A stretch of 64,000 bases of DNA, taken from NCBI GenBank assembly GCA_025765595.1, contig JAIVFH010000097.1:62001-126000 (forward strand), read 5' to 3'. Positions 11,842 to 23,441 of this stretch are shown piece after piece. Positions within the stretch are counted from its first letter, which is position 1, and the number at the start of each line of letters is the position of its first letter. The notes beneath the pieces were generated by a model. It saw only the letters and a program-made list of their open reading frames with translations, was not told the DNA's origin and ran no database searches. The position numbers and the translations under genes are program-made. This DNA is from Obelidium mucronatum. Lineage: Eukaryota > Chytridiomycota > Chytridiomycetes > Chytridiales > Chytriomycetaceae.

Positions 11842-12750
11842 ATGATTTCAAAAAGAGTCTTTAAACGAATGGTTTCAGTCGTTCCAGTTCCGGTTAACGC
11901 GGACAACTACGCTTATCTCTTGCTGACCGATAAGGCGAAGGGGCTCTGTGCTGCCGTTGATCCAGGCCGAGCCCGACAAGGTTATCCAGGCTGCAAAGGA
12001 GAGGGGATGGACGGTCGACACGATTCTAACTGTATGAAGGATACACTTCAAAGGATTAATATCTGATGCTTTTCATTGAGTACAGACACACCACCATCAC
12101 GATCATTCAGGTGGCAATGTCGATCTCGTCAACATTCTTGCACCAAAGACCATTCCAGTGTATGGAGGAGACGATCGAATTCCAGCTTTAAGTTTCAAAG
12201 TGTCGGATAAGAAGGCATTTACTTTAGGAGATTTAACAATCACACCCTATTTCACAGTGTGCCACACGAGGTATCATCATTTGATGCCATTTGACCGTCA
12301 GCAAACTCATGGTGAAATAACAGAGGCTCCGTTTCATACTTTGTAACCACACCTGACTCTCCGGAAAAGGCTGTTTTTACTGGCGATACGTTGTTCATTG
12401 CTGGATGTGGTCGCTTTTTTGAAGGAACACCAGAAGAAATGCACACATCGCTCAATACGATTCTTGCTGCGCTTCCTGAAGAAACCCAAGTCTTTTGCGG
12501 TCATGAATATACTGCGTCTAATTTGCGCTTTGCGGTTACAGTTGATCCAGATAATTTAGAAGTAAAGGAGAAGCTCGAGTGGAGCAAGGATGGCAAAGTA
12601 ACGGTTCCATCCACGATCGGAGAAGAAAAAAGGATCAATCCATTCATGAGGGTCGGTGTTGCTTCCGTTCAGGATGCGATTGGGGGTGAGAGGGATCCTG
12701 TGGCTGTTATGGCGAAACTACGTGAGTTAAAGAATAACTTTCGTGGATAA
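11842..12750 (+). CDS. GLO2: Glyoxalase II (hydroxyacylglutathione hydrolase)
   Basis: Exons 11842-12031, 12086-12270 and 12324-12750. Metallo-beta-lactamase fold motifs are all present: THHHHDHSGGN for the two metals, FTGDTLFIAGCGRFFEG and FCGHEYTASNLRFA, with a C-terminal INPFMR helical part. The enzyme hydrolyses S-D-lactoylglutathione to D-lactate and glutathione. The first exon has one extra base near 11964-11966, between AAVDP and the EPDKVIQAAKERGW helix, so the literal frame breaks. Two in-frame ATGs (11842, 11869) exist; the longer form adds a basic N-terminus that could target mitochondria. Confidence 0.85.
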
Positions 12751-12763
12751 TAATGCAATGTTC

Positions 12764-13304
12764 TCAGTAAATGTAACTGCATTTCTTTATTTGTAATAAT
12801 AATACTACATTTCTCGTCGTTGAGGCAGCGGTGAGGCTTCTTTGGTCTCGTCCAAGTAATCGATATTCGATAATGATCTTTGTTTGCTTCTGGTTATCCA
12901 CCGTGGTGTGTTCGCGAAGCGCTGTTTCCATTGCAGTCATTCGATTTCCAAGCGTGACTGTCATCCTGGCCAACTCATCGACGACATTGTCCATATCGCT
13001 GCTGGCAATCGCGCCATTGGCCAACGGCGCTTCGAACGCAACAGTGTCGCCGCCTTTCAAAGACGTCTTCCACTCGTACGCAGTTGGGTTCGCAAAGATG
13101 TCTTTCAGTTCGGCGACGCTAACGTTGGCGCGGTATCCGTCCTTGCCTTGGAAGCAGAACTTCACATTCTGGTTCTTGCCGTAATACACACCGAATTTGA
13201 AGCCAGCTCTCGAAAAAGATAATATACGACGCAGGGACGTCTTTGGTAAAGTCCAGCCCGGCTCCAGTGGCGATCTTTGTTACTTCAGACTTGTTGAATG
13301 GCAT
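12764..13304 (-). CDS. Small unknown protein with a C-terminal coiled coil
   Basis: The frame from 13304 (MPFNKSEVTKIATGAGLDFT) passes into GFKFGVYYGKNQNVKFCFQG and ANVSVAELKDIFANPTAYEW, provided one extra base is skipped in an A5 run (T5 on the coding strand) at about 13213-13217. The total is about 180 residues. Near the C-terminus a heptad-like stretch (MDNVVDELARMTVTLGNRM) suggests a coiled coil. There is no signal peptide and no membrane segment. I do not recognise the family. It is convergent with glyoxalase II, with only 13 bases between the stops. Confidence 0.5.
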
Positions 13305-13361
13305 GCTTTAACTCAATCTATTTACTTTATTCTAACAGCCCATAATACGTCGGAATAGAAA

Positions 13362-15594
13362 TTACTTTGAAGACACAACTTCAACTTCTGCTTCTGATAG
13401 TGACCCCAAGATTTCCAAATTGGCGGCCTCGATTGCATCATCGATAGTGTCTCGGAAATACACCAAAGCCTTGACGCGCTCCTGGTGGAACAATACGTCT
13501 GCTTCTGGGTCCTTCTTGAACCTGCCGATGAATCCTTCTTGTGCCGGTTTCGTGTTTCCAGGAGTAACATCTACACCGGCACTAATTGGCACGCGAAGCA
13601 ATGTATTGAGTTGTCCGCGGTGCGCGTTAACGAAGTAGTACGGTACAGTGCGTCCTGCAAATCGCGACAAGTCATTCTTGGAATCCAGCAAGGCTTGAAG
13701 ACCTGTGTAGTCCACGTGGTTCACTGCGGCAAAGTCCAAAACCACAGCCCGAAGCGGCTGAAGGGTCTCCAATCCCAGTTTTTCGCGGGCTAGAGCGCGT
13801 TCTTCAGTGTCATCACTCCACATTTTGTCAGACGCTTGTTTGTGTGTTCCGGTGTATCTAAATGTCTGGAGCACCGGTTTCCTTGAGACGTTCGGCAAAG
13901 AATCCAGAGTTTGGATATGTAAGCGACTCCTCGATTCGAAAAACGAGAATTCCCTGCGGTCCTGGAGCCAATGGTTCCGGGTTCTTTTTTGTGCTCTCCA
14001 ACTGAGCATCAACCCAGCTTCCGGATGCAGTGCGTGCAAGTGGCTTGATCTTAGGGCGGGCGAATGCGTGCGAGGAGAACAATCACAGACCATCCGACAG
14101 ACGCGTACAAGGAATTTTCAATTGTGGAAACCAAACAGACAACCAAGGCGATCACAAATCCAAGACCGTCCAAAACTAAAAATTAGAAAGAAAAAAAGTC
14201 AGTGGTTAAAAAACCACGGGATGATGATTGAAAATCATGATTGTTCACTCACTTTCAATCTGGAAAACGTTTTTGAGAATCTTGAAGTTCACAAACAACT
14301 CAAAGATGGCCGCAATAACAATGGCTGACAACACCGCACTTGGAATATAGTACAAGACATCAGTGATAGTAAAGAGTCCAATAATAACAAGAACACCAGT
14401 GTAGAAAGTTCCAAACGGAGTTCTAACACCTGATGAAGACTTGATGGCAGAACGAGAGAAAGAACCAGTCGATGGGACTGCCCCAATAAACGAACCAATG
14501 ACGTTTGTCAAACCAAGCGCAATTGTTTCTTGATTTGGGTTAATGGTGTATCCGTTTTGACGACCATACATCTTGACAACGGCAATGTGTTCCAAAAGAG
14601 AAATAATGAAGATGGTTGGAACTGCAGGCAAAATCTTGGCAGAGTAAGAGGCAGACAGCTCTGGTCCTCGAATACCAGATAATCCTTTGGGGATTGTTTT
14701 AACAATAGCAAATGGCATATCTGCTCTGTCGCGGAACGCATAGGAAACTCCAATGTAGACAATCAACACAATGGCGTTTCGCATGAACCCAATAAATCTG
14801 AGAACAGGAGTTTTCTTGGCCAAGTGGGCAAACAGGTACTTGATGGAGAACAGGAAGAACAAGGCGGTAACACCAAAGATGGCGTCGTACTTTGATGTTC
14901 CACTTCCTACAGCACTCAAAAAGTCGTACAGGATTTGGTAGGGTGGATTTTCGTTGGTGTTGATGTTTTTTACACCAAAGAGACCCTGGAAGTTGTTGAA
15001 TTTGGATCTGGATACAGGCACCAGAGGTGAATCCGGCAATGACAGGAATTGGGACAAAGTCAACAATTACTCCAAGACGGAAGAACCCAATGAACAGTTG
15101 AATGAGTCCAGTCCAAAAACTGAGAGTGATAGCAAAGGTGACTTTTTCGCCTGATGTAGCCTTAGAGCCTAAGTTCGTGTTGATAGATTGACCAATTACA
15201 AGCGCCAACACTGCAGTGAGCCCGATTGTTACGTCTTTCGATGTGGCAAATACAGAATAAAGCAAGCACCCGACAAATCCAGTATACAGTCCGTATTCTG
15301 CTGGGAGTCCGGCAAGCTTAGTAGCGTAGGAAATGGCCTGTGAATTTGATGTTAGTATTTGACAGAAGCAGATGGCAAATATTCACATACTTGAGGGAAT
15401 AAAATGAGAGCAATGGTGAAACCAGCAATAAAATCTCCGATAAACCACTGCAAGTTATATCTTGGCATCCATGTCAGAATGGGGAACAGAGTCTTGACAT
15501 ATGCCTTGGCGGATTGAGGCAGATTCTTGGCTGTTTCTTTCACAGAGCGCTTGATTTCTTCAAACTGAGTTTCGGGCTCTTCGTCGAATGTCAT
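13362..15594 (-). CDS. SLC26/SulP anion (sulfate) transporter with C-terminal STAS domain
   Basis: Three exons (15594-15391, 15337-14253, 14175-13362). The SulP membrane domain contains FIAGFTIALILFPQ, the substrate-site region QLPG-LFGV, SLLEHIAVVKMYGRQNGY, GLTNVIGSFIGAVPSTGSFSR and an SGVRTPFGTF loop. The STAS domain includes GILVFRIEESLTYPNSGFF and AVVLDFAAVNHVDYTGLQAL, with a long acidic insert between its strands. Homologs import sulfate or exchange other anions at the plasma membrane or vacuole. Three single-base excesses break the literal frame, near 14984-14986 (CCC), 14054-14060 (GGG runs) and 13860-13862 (AAA). The gene is otherwise complete. The first intron has a perfect TACTAAC branch site. 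Confidence 0.85.
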
Positions 15595-15866
15595 CGGTAA
15601 TTGGTTAAAACAGAATTATGCTCAATCACCTTTCCTTTTATATTAGCATTTTTCGTTATTCCATATACAAGCAATTTCCATTAAAAAATTTTAATGTTTC
15701 ACCGCACGTGCGATCGCATCATTGCTCGTCATTAGCTTCGCTAACAGCATGGATCAGAGCAAACCGCACTTTATTTGAGAAATTCTTTGTTAGTGCAAGT
15801 CAACAGAAGTAGCTAAAAGGATTATGCGTGAACACTCTTACCGTACATATTTAGCTGAGGTGCCCC

Positions 15867-17223
15867 TTAATTTGGGGGAACTAAATGGACGAAATTTATT
15901 GCGAAGGGAAAAAATACTTTGCGTAGAATATTCGCCAGATTCTCGAAGTCCTCCTCGTTCAAATACACTTGGGCTGATAAGCGCAGCCAATATCTTCCAC
16001 CGTGCTTATATGGAGCTGTTCCACAATTCCACTCCTTCAGCAAATAAACTTGCAGTCCATTCATGAATTGTTCCGTTACAACGGGAGTTTCAGGAACAGC
16101 AACGTTAACCATTGATGCCGTTAAACCGTTGCCAAATGTGGATTCGCCCTGCCCAATTCCACGCATAATAAATGTGCCCAATTTTTTTGCGACAATTTCT
16201 CCTCCTTTGATTGCGAGATTGTGGTTATACGCCATAATGGCATCTTCGCCTCCGATCCATTCACGAAAGCCGATGGCAGCGGGCGCAGTCAAGTATGCAC
16301 TCACATCCGTAGTTCCAACCCAGTGGAAACCCCTTCTCCAGTCTCCAGGCCTTACTTCGGAAATAACAGGATGGCGAATCACTCCATGGAATCGTCTGGA
16401 GCAGTAGAAAACGCAGCAACCTCGTGGGACAAACAGCCATTTATGCAAGTTCGTCACCAAAAAGTCTGGTTTTAGAGTTTTCAAGTTGAGTGGCACTTGT
16501 CCAATGGCATGGGCTCCGTCGATACATGTCAAGATATTGTGTCGTTGAAACAGTCGCGTCAACTCCACATAAGGACAAACAATTCCAGGAATGGACGAGA
16601 CAATGTCATAAACAGCCAAAACGATGTCGTTTCCATCTGTTCGTTCGCGTTCAATCAAGGCCTCTACCTTCTTGATTAAGTCGGAGTCACTGATGGGTGA
16701 TTCAATGTCCAGCTGAAGCGGAACAAACTGATCATTTATCGCGGTAGTAATTAATCGCGTTAAGTACGTTTCCATAAACAGTGGACAGAAAAAGGATCTT
16801 TTGGGCTTTGATCGAAGGCGGCTTTGGATATCGACCAGTCGCAGTCAAAATTTGTTTAAGTGATCTGTTATAGCCTAGCGTATTAGTATCAAATAGAATG
16901 CAAAGAAATTCGATGCCGTACCGAAGCACAGCATTCACTCCTGTTGTTGCGTTGACAGTGAATACAATCTCGCTCACATCGTCCAACCCACAAATCTTTG
17001 CCACAGGTTCGAGCGCCTTGTCCAGCACTCCGTCGTAGTCAATTTTGCAGAATGTGTCGGGATTGTGCTCAATGTAAAGCATTTGCTTGATACGCTCTTC
17101 AATGACAAGTTTTGGCGCAGCGCCAAACGAGCCGTGGTTAGTCGCGATGTACTTTGGATCAAGGCTAAATTGAGCGCGCATTTCTTTGCTGCCAAAGGCC
17201 GGCGGAGGGCCGTCGAAGGTCAT
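15867..17223 (-). CDS. Class V PLP aminotransferase, Egt2 / isopenicillin-N-epimerase-like (copy 1)
   Basis: Two exons (17223-16922, 16864-15867). Family features are NHGSFGAAPKLVIEER near residue 30, FTVNATTGVNAVLRSLKQ, CIDGAHAIGQVPL with the PLP Asp and His, NLHKWLFVPRGC with the Schiff-base Lys, and WVGTTDVSAYLTAPAA. The sequence is closest in type to hercynylcysteine sulfoxide lyases (ergothioneine step 2) and epimerase-like proteins. The reaction is inferred, not shown. One extra base in a TTT run at 16735-16737 breaks the frame after NYYRD. It is a paralog of the gene at 17817-19184 on the same strand. Confidence 0.78.
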
Positions 17224-17280
17224 GTTTACTGTTATGCACAATTTTAACTTTATCCGTTCCGTTCCGCAAATCATCAAGAC

Positions 17281-17782
17281 TCAATTCAGTTTCGCAATAT
17301 CCCGTGTCATTTCTTCATACACATCCACATTCACGTGTACTCTGTACTCAATAATCTCCAAAAACTCTCTTTCCAGCTCGTTCAGTTGGAATAAATCGAT
17401 TCCACTAACTTCCGACCAAACTAAATTCGTGTAACGATCATCATCATGAATCTAATTAAATTAATTCAAGTTTTAGGGATTACAGTTGTTTTGATACTTT
17501 GGTTACCTTACAACTGATGACCAGTGCTACCACTAGCAACTCATACTGCGTATCGTTGTCTACATCTATTTCAACATCACATTCATGCCAAAAACGCGTA
17601 AGATAGAACATGGCTATGAACACTATCGCGTTGCAGAGATTCGTGTCAGTCATTAATCTGTTGATTCTCTCATAGAAATCAGGATTTGCGACCGCCCGTT
17701 TCGAGCTGAACAAAGTGTTCAAATGGAACAAGACAACTGTAATGACGGAGTGCATTGAGATTGAATGTTGCGTTTGGCGCAT
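17281..17782 (-). CDS. Pho80-like (PHO80/PCL) cyclin
   Basis: Two exons (17782-17507, 17451-17281) meet in phase. The cyclin-box features are FYERINRLMTDTNLCNAIVF, YELLVVALVISCK, then the hallmark DDRYTNLVWSEVSGI and LFQLNELEREFLEIIEYRV. Pho80/Pcl cyclins activate Pho85-type CDKs in phosphate signalling, glycogen metabolism or the cell cycle. The length of about 149 residues is short but covers the box. The start codon is uncertain; 17782 is the first in-frame ATG. The gene sits between the two aminotransferase paralogs, all on the minus strand with gaps of about 35-60 bases. Confidence 0.8.
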
Positions 17783-17816
17783 GAGTGTCAGGTGGAGCAA
17801 AACAAATCCTCTTTAT

Positions 17817-19184
17817 TTATTCAACTCCCAAAATAATCCTCAAGGTTTCTCCGACATTTTCAAAATCTGCCTGATTCAGATAAACTTGAGCTGAGAGACG
17901 GACCCACCATTTTGTCCCATGTTGAAAGGCAACGATTGCGATTTTGTGTTCCCTCATCAGAGTCTCCTTGAGCCCCCCTAGGAAAGAATCGCCACCTCGA
18001 TCGGAGATATGTTTTGTCCATGGAAGCTGCACGTTCACCATTGCAGAATAGTAGTCATCCCCAATTCGTCGCGACCCTAAGTCTCCAGTGCCTAGCAACA
18101 CGGTCGTACCAAGTTTTTCGGCAACAATTCTACCGCCATTGATTGCTAAATTATGGCAATAGTTCATGATCGCAGCTTCTCCTCCTATCGATTCCCTGAA
18201 TGCGACAGAGGCCGAAGCACTCAAAAAGTTGCTCACATCGGTAGTTCCAGGCCTGTATTTTAATACTGAGAAATCAAAAAATCAAAGATAAATAGTGAAT
18301 GTACCAAGTAAACGCGCTTCTCCAGTTTCCCTGGACTGGGGTATTCGCCAGTGGGTGAACCATAAATTCTTGCAATTCCTTTTTCACGTACAACATGGCA
18401 CACCCACGAGGAACATACAGCCACTTATGAGGATTTGAGATAAAGAAGTCGGCGTCTAGTTTTGTCAGGTCCAATGGGATTTGTCCAATGGCTTGGGCAC
18501 CGTCAACGCAAGCTAGAATACCCTTTTTTCGAAAATAAGACGACAACTGCTCGAAAGGTAAGATAACTGATGGAAGTGAGACTATAGCGTCGTATACAGC
18601 CAATACAATTTCTCTTCCGGATTCCTCTTCTGCATTGACGGCCTCTTCCACGTTCTTAAGAAGGTCTTTTTCACTTATTGGATAATGCACCTTCATTTCC
18701 AAGATTTCGAAGCCGTCATTCAACGCAGTGTGTTTGACGGCTCCGTAAACGTGAGTGTAAGTGCTGGACATGATGAATATCTTTTGTTTTTTGGTTGAAG
18801 GGAACTTTCCCTGACCTCTCAAAATCTGACGAAGTAATAAGAAACAAAAAGATGAATACACACAAGTCCAAATTAGACTCACTTGCTTCAAACTCTTGAG
18901 AACTGAATTTCTGTCAAAGTGTTTCCAACAAACACAATGTCGTCCACATTCTTCAAGCCAAGGATTCTTGCCACTGGCTCCAACGCTCGGTCAAGCTCTT
19001 GATAATATTCATAATTGTAAAATAAGTCCGGGTTTCGTTCGATTTTTGCGAGCCAGTTGGTTCTAGCGTCTTGAACACTTTTGGGGATGGCTCCAAATGA
19101 TCCGTTGTTCATAGGAGTGTAGCCCTCTTCCATACAGAAGAGAGCCTTCATTTCAGGCGATCCGAATGCAGAAAGGTCAGCCAT
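17817..19184 (-). CDS. Class V PLP aminotransferase, Egt2 / isopenicillin-N-epimerase-like (copy 2)
   Basis: Three exons (19184-18883, 18825-18305, 18252-17817). It carries the same landmarks as copy 1: NNGSFGAIPKSVQDAR, ACVDGAQAIGQIPL, NPHKWLYVPRGCAMLY with the PLP Lys, GTTDVSNFLSASASVAF and KWWVRLSAQVYLN. One base appears to be missing near 18906-18910, between GNTLTEI and VLKSLKQ, so the literal frame stops early. The two copies differ at many positions, so the duplication is not recent. The likely reaction is a C-S lyase or epimerase type; the substrate is unknown. Confidence 0.78.
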
Positions 19185-19370
19185 CGATGGAACCTTCTTT
19201 CAAATGAGTTGAGTCTGTTGAAATACATTTTGAATCCCACGAATCTGCCACAAATCACACGATATTGGATTCGAAATCACATCCGCCACAATTTGGGGTT
19301 TGGGGAACATCACACTAATAGCCAATCGTTTAATTAATGGATAAATGTTCTCAGTGTTTTATAATTAAAA

Positions 19371-21600
19371 TGACAGTTTCCTTCTTTGACCGCCTCAGAC
19401 TCCGCGCACCAAGCAGATCAAACCAACTCAGTGATTTAAAGAGCAGATTTTTCAATCGCCGAAGAGACTTCTCTGATTCTAATGAAGTATGCGTGGAGGG
19501 TCAAACAAAACGTTGGCAGTTTGGCTAAAAACCTTTTGACAGCCGCAGCAGGCAATCCAGTCTTTAAGCGTCGCCGATTTGGACTCAGTGGTAGGATCTC
19601 CTGGCTTTAGCCAAACCAACTATCAACACTTGAAAACAACAGACACCAAACCAAAGTTACCATACCGAAGCCAACCAACCACAAGAAAAGCGACAGATTT
19701 CGATCTCCGAAGAACCTGCGTTGCCAGCTTTGGGTATTCGGCTTTCGCATCTCGAAACCTGGATCACTAATGCTGGTGGACGTGGGTCATTTAGCGGCTT
19801 GTCGACCTTACAAGCATATATCGGCTTTATGAAAACAGCAGAAAGAGGAGCCTCTTATTGCGATGTCCTCAGAAAAGATTCATCAACTGCCGATATTGTT
19901 CATGATGCCAGCTGGTACATTTCGCATTCATGGTCAAGCGACTTCTTGGAAACCATCGATTCTATCCAGCGGTTTTTTGATTCACGTGGATACAACCGCT
20001 ACAAGACAATTATTTGGTTGGATTTTTTTTCCTCATGTCCGCTTCAGGAAAGTCGAAGTGATTGTTTTAAAGCCGCTGCCAATCGAATCAAGACAACGGG
20101 AAACATGGTTTTGGTTCTAAATTCATCTGTCGGTAAGACAGGAGCTTTTTTCCCTTCCATTTTCGATTTAACTGATGTATCTGTACTTCAGAGCCTGCGG
20201 TTCTCAAACGGGCGTGGTGCGTTTTTGAGTTGTGGGCTTGCCATATTGCGAATGCCAAGTTTCACATCGCAATGACTGCCGAAACTCACGAAGAATTGCT
20301 AGTATCGATTCGGGATGATCCGCGCATTTTTAGAAACAGTGTTTCAAGGCTACATTGCGAGCAAAGCGAAGCTACAAGTATCAGTGACAGAGCCAAAATC
20401 CTGGAGATAATCAAGACAACGACCGGGTTTGCAGCAATGGATAAGTTGATTTTGTCCTTGTTTACTTCGTGGATTGTGAAGGAATCTACACACGAAATTG
20501 CTGTTGCAGAGAGCCTACTGCCTCGCGCCTCCTTACAGCAATCTCTCTCTTTGTTGCATATGGATACTGGCGATTATGCATCAGCTCTTTTACTTCAGCA
20601 GCAGGCTCTGAGAGCCTTTCAGCAGCGGCTTGGGCCCAGCCTCACCACCTTCAAAGCCATGAACCAACTCGCCGTGATTCATATGAAGCTCAACAACATA
20701 AAGGAAGCGGGGGAGTTATTTACTGACTCCTCAAATGGAGTTATCAAGTTGGGTGGACCTGATAGTGAGGTGTTTGCTTTTGAAATTTTGCTGAACATGG
20801 CTGCGTACTTTGAGAGTCTTGCAGAATGGCCCCGAGTTGAAAAAATATTGGAATTTATTTACACGCGGCACTGTAATTTGTTTGGAATCAAGGATGAACG
20901 AACCTTGGGATCAATGGCGAGATTGGGGTTGTTTCATCGGGATCACGGTGATATCGGACGGGCTGAATCGCTTCTACTGGAAAATGTGGAATTAAATCAG
21001 AAATTATTCGGAACGGATAGTTTACAGGCAATAGAAGCCATGAATAGCTTGGCACACCTTTTCGTGTCCCGAGATCGATTGAGAGCTGTTCAACTGTTTA
21101 CAGCTTGCATCAAACATCAAAAACAAACGTTTGGTGAAACACATAAAACGACATTGAACTCAATCAGCAGTCTTGGAAGCTTGTATCTCGACTTGGGAAT
21201 GTTCAAGGATGCTGGGGAAATATATGTTAATACGTTCAAACTTTTGGTGGCCGAGTTTGGAGTCGATGATTTGAAAACAATCTATTGGTTTCATCAACTA
21301 GCCTGGTGCCAATATCGTTCAGGAAATACGTCAGAGGCTGAACGAATGCTTATGGAGTCGATTGATCGGGGAAATAGGCTGGGACATGCACAAGAAACTC
21401 TTAAAGCATACATTTTCCTCTCTGAGATCAAAGTTTTCAAAAACGATCACCAGAGTGCGGCGCGATTGTTGGAGGAGTGTGTCAGCAAATCCAACGATGT
21501 ACTCGGGCCAACCCATACGTTCACAAAGAAAGCAAAAGTTAAAATGGAGTTGTTGCATGAGGAGACAAAACAATCACACCACTTGCCAATTCGTAAATAA
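19371..21600 (+). CDS. TIR-like domain fused to kinesin-light-chain-type TPR repeats
   Basis: The clear part is 19720-20132 joined to 20192-21600 by a GTAAGA-AG intron. The first domain reads SWYISHSWSSDFLETIDSIQ, TIIWLDFFSS, MVLVLNSS and LKRAWCVFELW. This SH-W / WLD-F / LKRAWC-FEL pattern resembles TIR-like domains of algal and fungal NLR-like proteins. It is followed by at least six TPR units of about 42 residues (examples: LLNMAAYFESLAEWPRVEKI, LGSLYLDLGMFKDAGEIY) of the kinesin-light-chain type. No NB-ARC or NACHT P-loop lies between them. The 5' exons are uncertain: a first ATG exon at 19371-19490 (MTVSFFDRLRLR) and an interrupted basic, Ser/Thr-rich region follow. Role unknown; a signalling or non-self-response protein is only an analogy. 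Confidence 0.65.
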
Positions 21601-21665
21601 ACCAGCGGTTTAATATGCATCTCGCCCATGAAATAAAATGTGGGTATGCTAATAAATAACTTCAT

Positions 21666-23281
21666 TTATAGCAACAAGACTGCAATCAAAAGAAGAGCGC
21701 TCAAATTCAAAATAACACCATTCATGACCCCACCACCTGTCGCAAAAACGAGAAATGATGTCATATTCTGCCGAAAATCTTCCCTCAATGCAGCCGCTGC
21801 TTCATTTGCGGCGCTGGTGAAACTGTCTGACAACGGGGCTGGACCAAAATTGCTGAAATCGCGCCAAGTGTCCTCTTCATGCTTGACAAACTCAAATGTG
21901 CAGACAGCCTTAAACTTTGGATACTTTGCCAAGAACGCAGGATTCAGGAAAGATTCGAACCAGGCATTTTTTACTTGAGCGCGTGTGAGAGTTTGGTTAG
22001 GTGTGGGGCCGTACTTTGGAAGGGAAGCCCATGTCTTGTTGACCCATGCAAAGTGATATGTTGCTCCCGTTTCTGCTACAATGAATGGTTTTCCACCGGC
22101 AGAATGTCCAGGAATTCCTTGAGGCGAAGAAAAGTACGTGTAGAATGGTTTCTTTCCCCAGCTATCTTGATAGATATCTTTTGATTCGATTCCTTGAAGC
22201 ATTCCTTCGAACTTGTCATGCTGTGGAATATCGTTGGTCCACCAGGGATACGCATATCCGTAAGTGTACATACTCAATCCAACCCAATCCACATATTCAT
22301 CACCAGGATAGAACTAAGAAAATGTAGGTGAGTTCAATTTATGGTTGCTATACGAACAAGAATACTAACAGGAAGATAAGGATCATCATCCCTGTCAAAG
22401 ATTCCATTTCCATTCGTGTCCAATTCAGAAATTCTCTGTCGACCATCAATAGTACTATTATCAGGGCTGTAGTTTTCTCCCGGATTATTAGGATCCTTGG
22501 CCCAAGGGTAACCTGCCATGCAATAATCAGTTTGTGCAATTAATAATCGTGATGCAGTGGAAGTTACCGTTTCCACTGTTGGGCGCCCAAATAAAAGCAA
22601 CTTTCGCAGAATCAGCACCAAGAGCTGTCTTCCAATACGTAATACAACGTCTCCAAGCTGCAACAAAGTCCACAGGCCGTTGCCCATAAATAAACCAGGA
22701 TCCATTCATTTCTGGCGCAAACCGAAAAAACACCTTCCGTCCAGCAATTATAAGAGACTTGATGCGGGCCGCCATGTCGGCGAGTTGGGCATCTATGATG
22801 TTTTTTGTTTTCAGCCTTAAGTTCAAACAAGGGAGGGGTTGTACCTGTAATCTTGTCAAGTCCTTGAAACGGATAGACAGTCAAGTAAGCGTTTGCATCT
22901 GAATTCGTTTCATTGAGTTGTTTCTGGAACTGGTCGGTGATGTTAGGTGCTGTCCAGGGCTTTACTGTTCCACTCAAGTCAATGTCGGTCTGAAAGAAGG
23001 CCAATGGTTTGTATCCAAGTCTTTGGTTGACTGAACGTAATAAAAATATCAGAATTCATCGTTTTCTTGGGTCGTAAGATTGGGAAGTAAGTTGTACCTG
23101 CACGAGGAGTATCAGAATTGTTGCGATCATACCAAGCTCCACTATTTATAGAACGGCACTTAAGTACTTGCAATCATAACAAGAGACTTTACATGAGAAC
23201 TTTGCCATCAGCAGGTTCTAAGGGCGCGAGGGCAGCGGCGTGAAGGGCCAGGCAAAGCAGCGCTGGAATGGCAACAAGCAT
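21666..23281 (-). CDS. GPI-anchored GH26 endo-beta-1,4-mannanase-like protein
   Basis: Five exons (23281-23193, 23141-23098, 23030-22568, 22512-22370, 22313-21666). A signal peptide (MLVAIPALLCLALHAAALA) is followed by GH26 motifs: FFRFAPEMNGSWF with the acid/base Glu, FIWAPNSGNG, YPGDEYVDWVGLSMY and FIVAETGA with the nucleophile Glu. The C-terminus is hydrophobic (LNLSALLLIAVLLL) after a small-residue region, a GPI signal. A short insert, DTNGNGIFDRDDD, looks like a Ca2+-binding loop. A T6 run at 22801-22806 holds one extra base that breaks the frame before the ADMAARI helix. It is expected to cut mannans outside the cell or remodel its own wall. Confidence 0.82.
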
Positions 23282-23441
23282 GCGGATTTCGTCAAATAAA
23301 ATATAAATAGTTGAACAACATTTCGTGGCGGACCGTTTTAACTTAAGTTCGCTAATGAATTCGTTTATCTTTAAGAAAATGTACCTGAAGACCTAAAAAT
23401 CCGAGAAATACTGCATCAATCGTATGCCTGATGCCATATAT

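Noticed and set aside
11964..14986. Programmed +1 frameshifting as the explanation of broken frames
   Set aside because: The sites share no consistent slippery sequence, occur in unrelated genes (three in one transporter) and mostly fall in short homopolymers, which fits base errors better.
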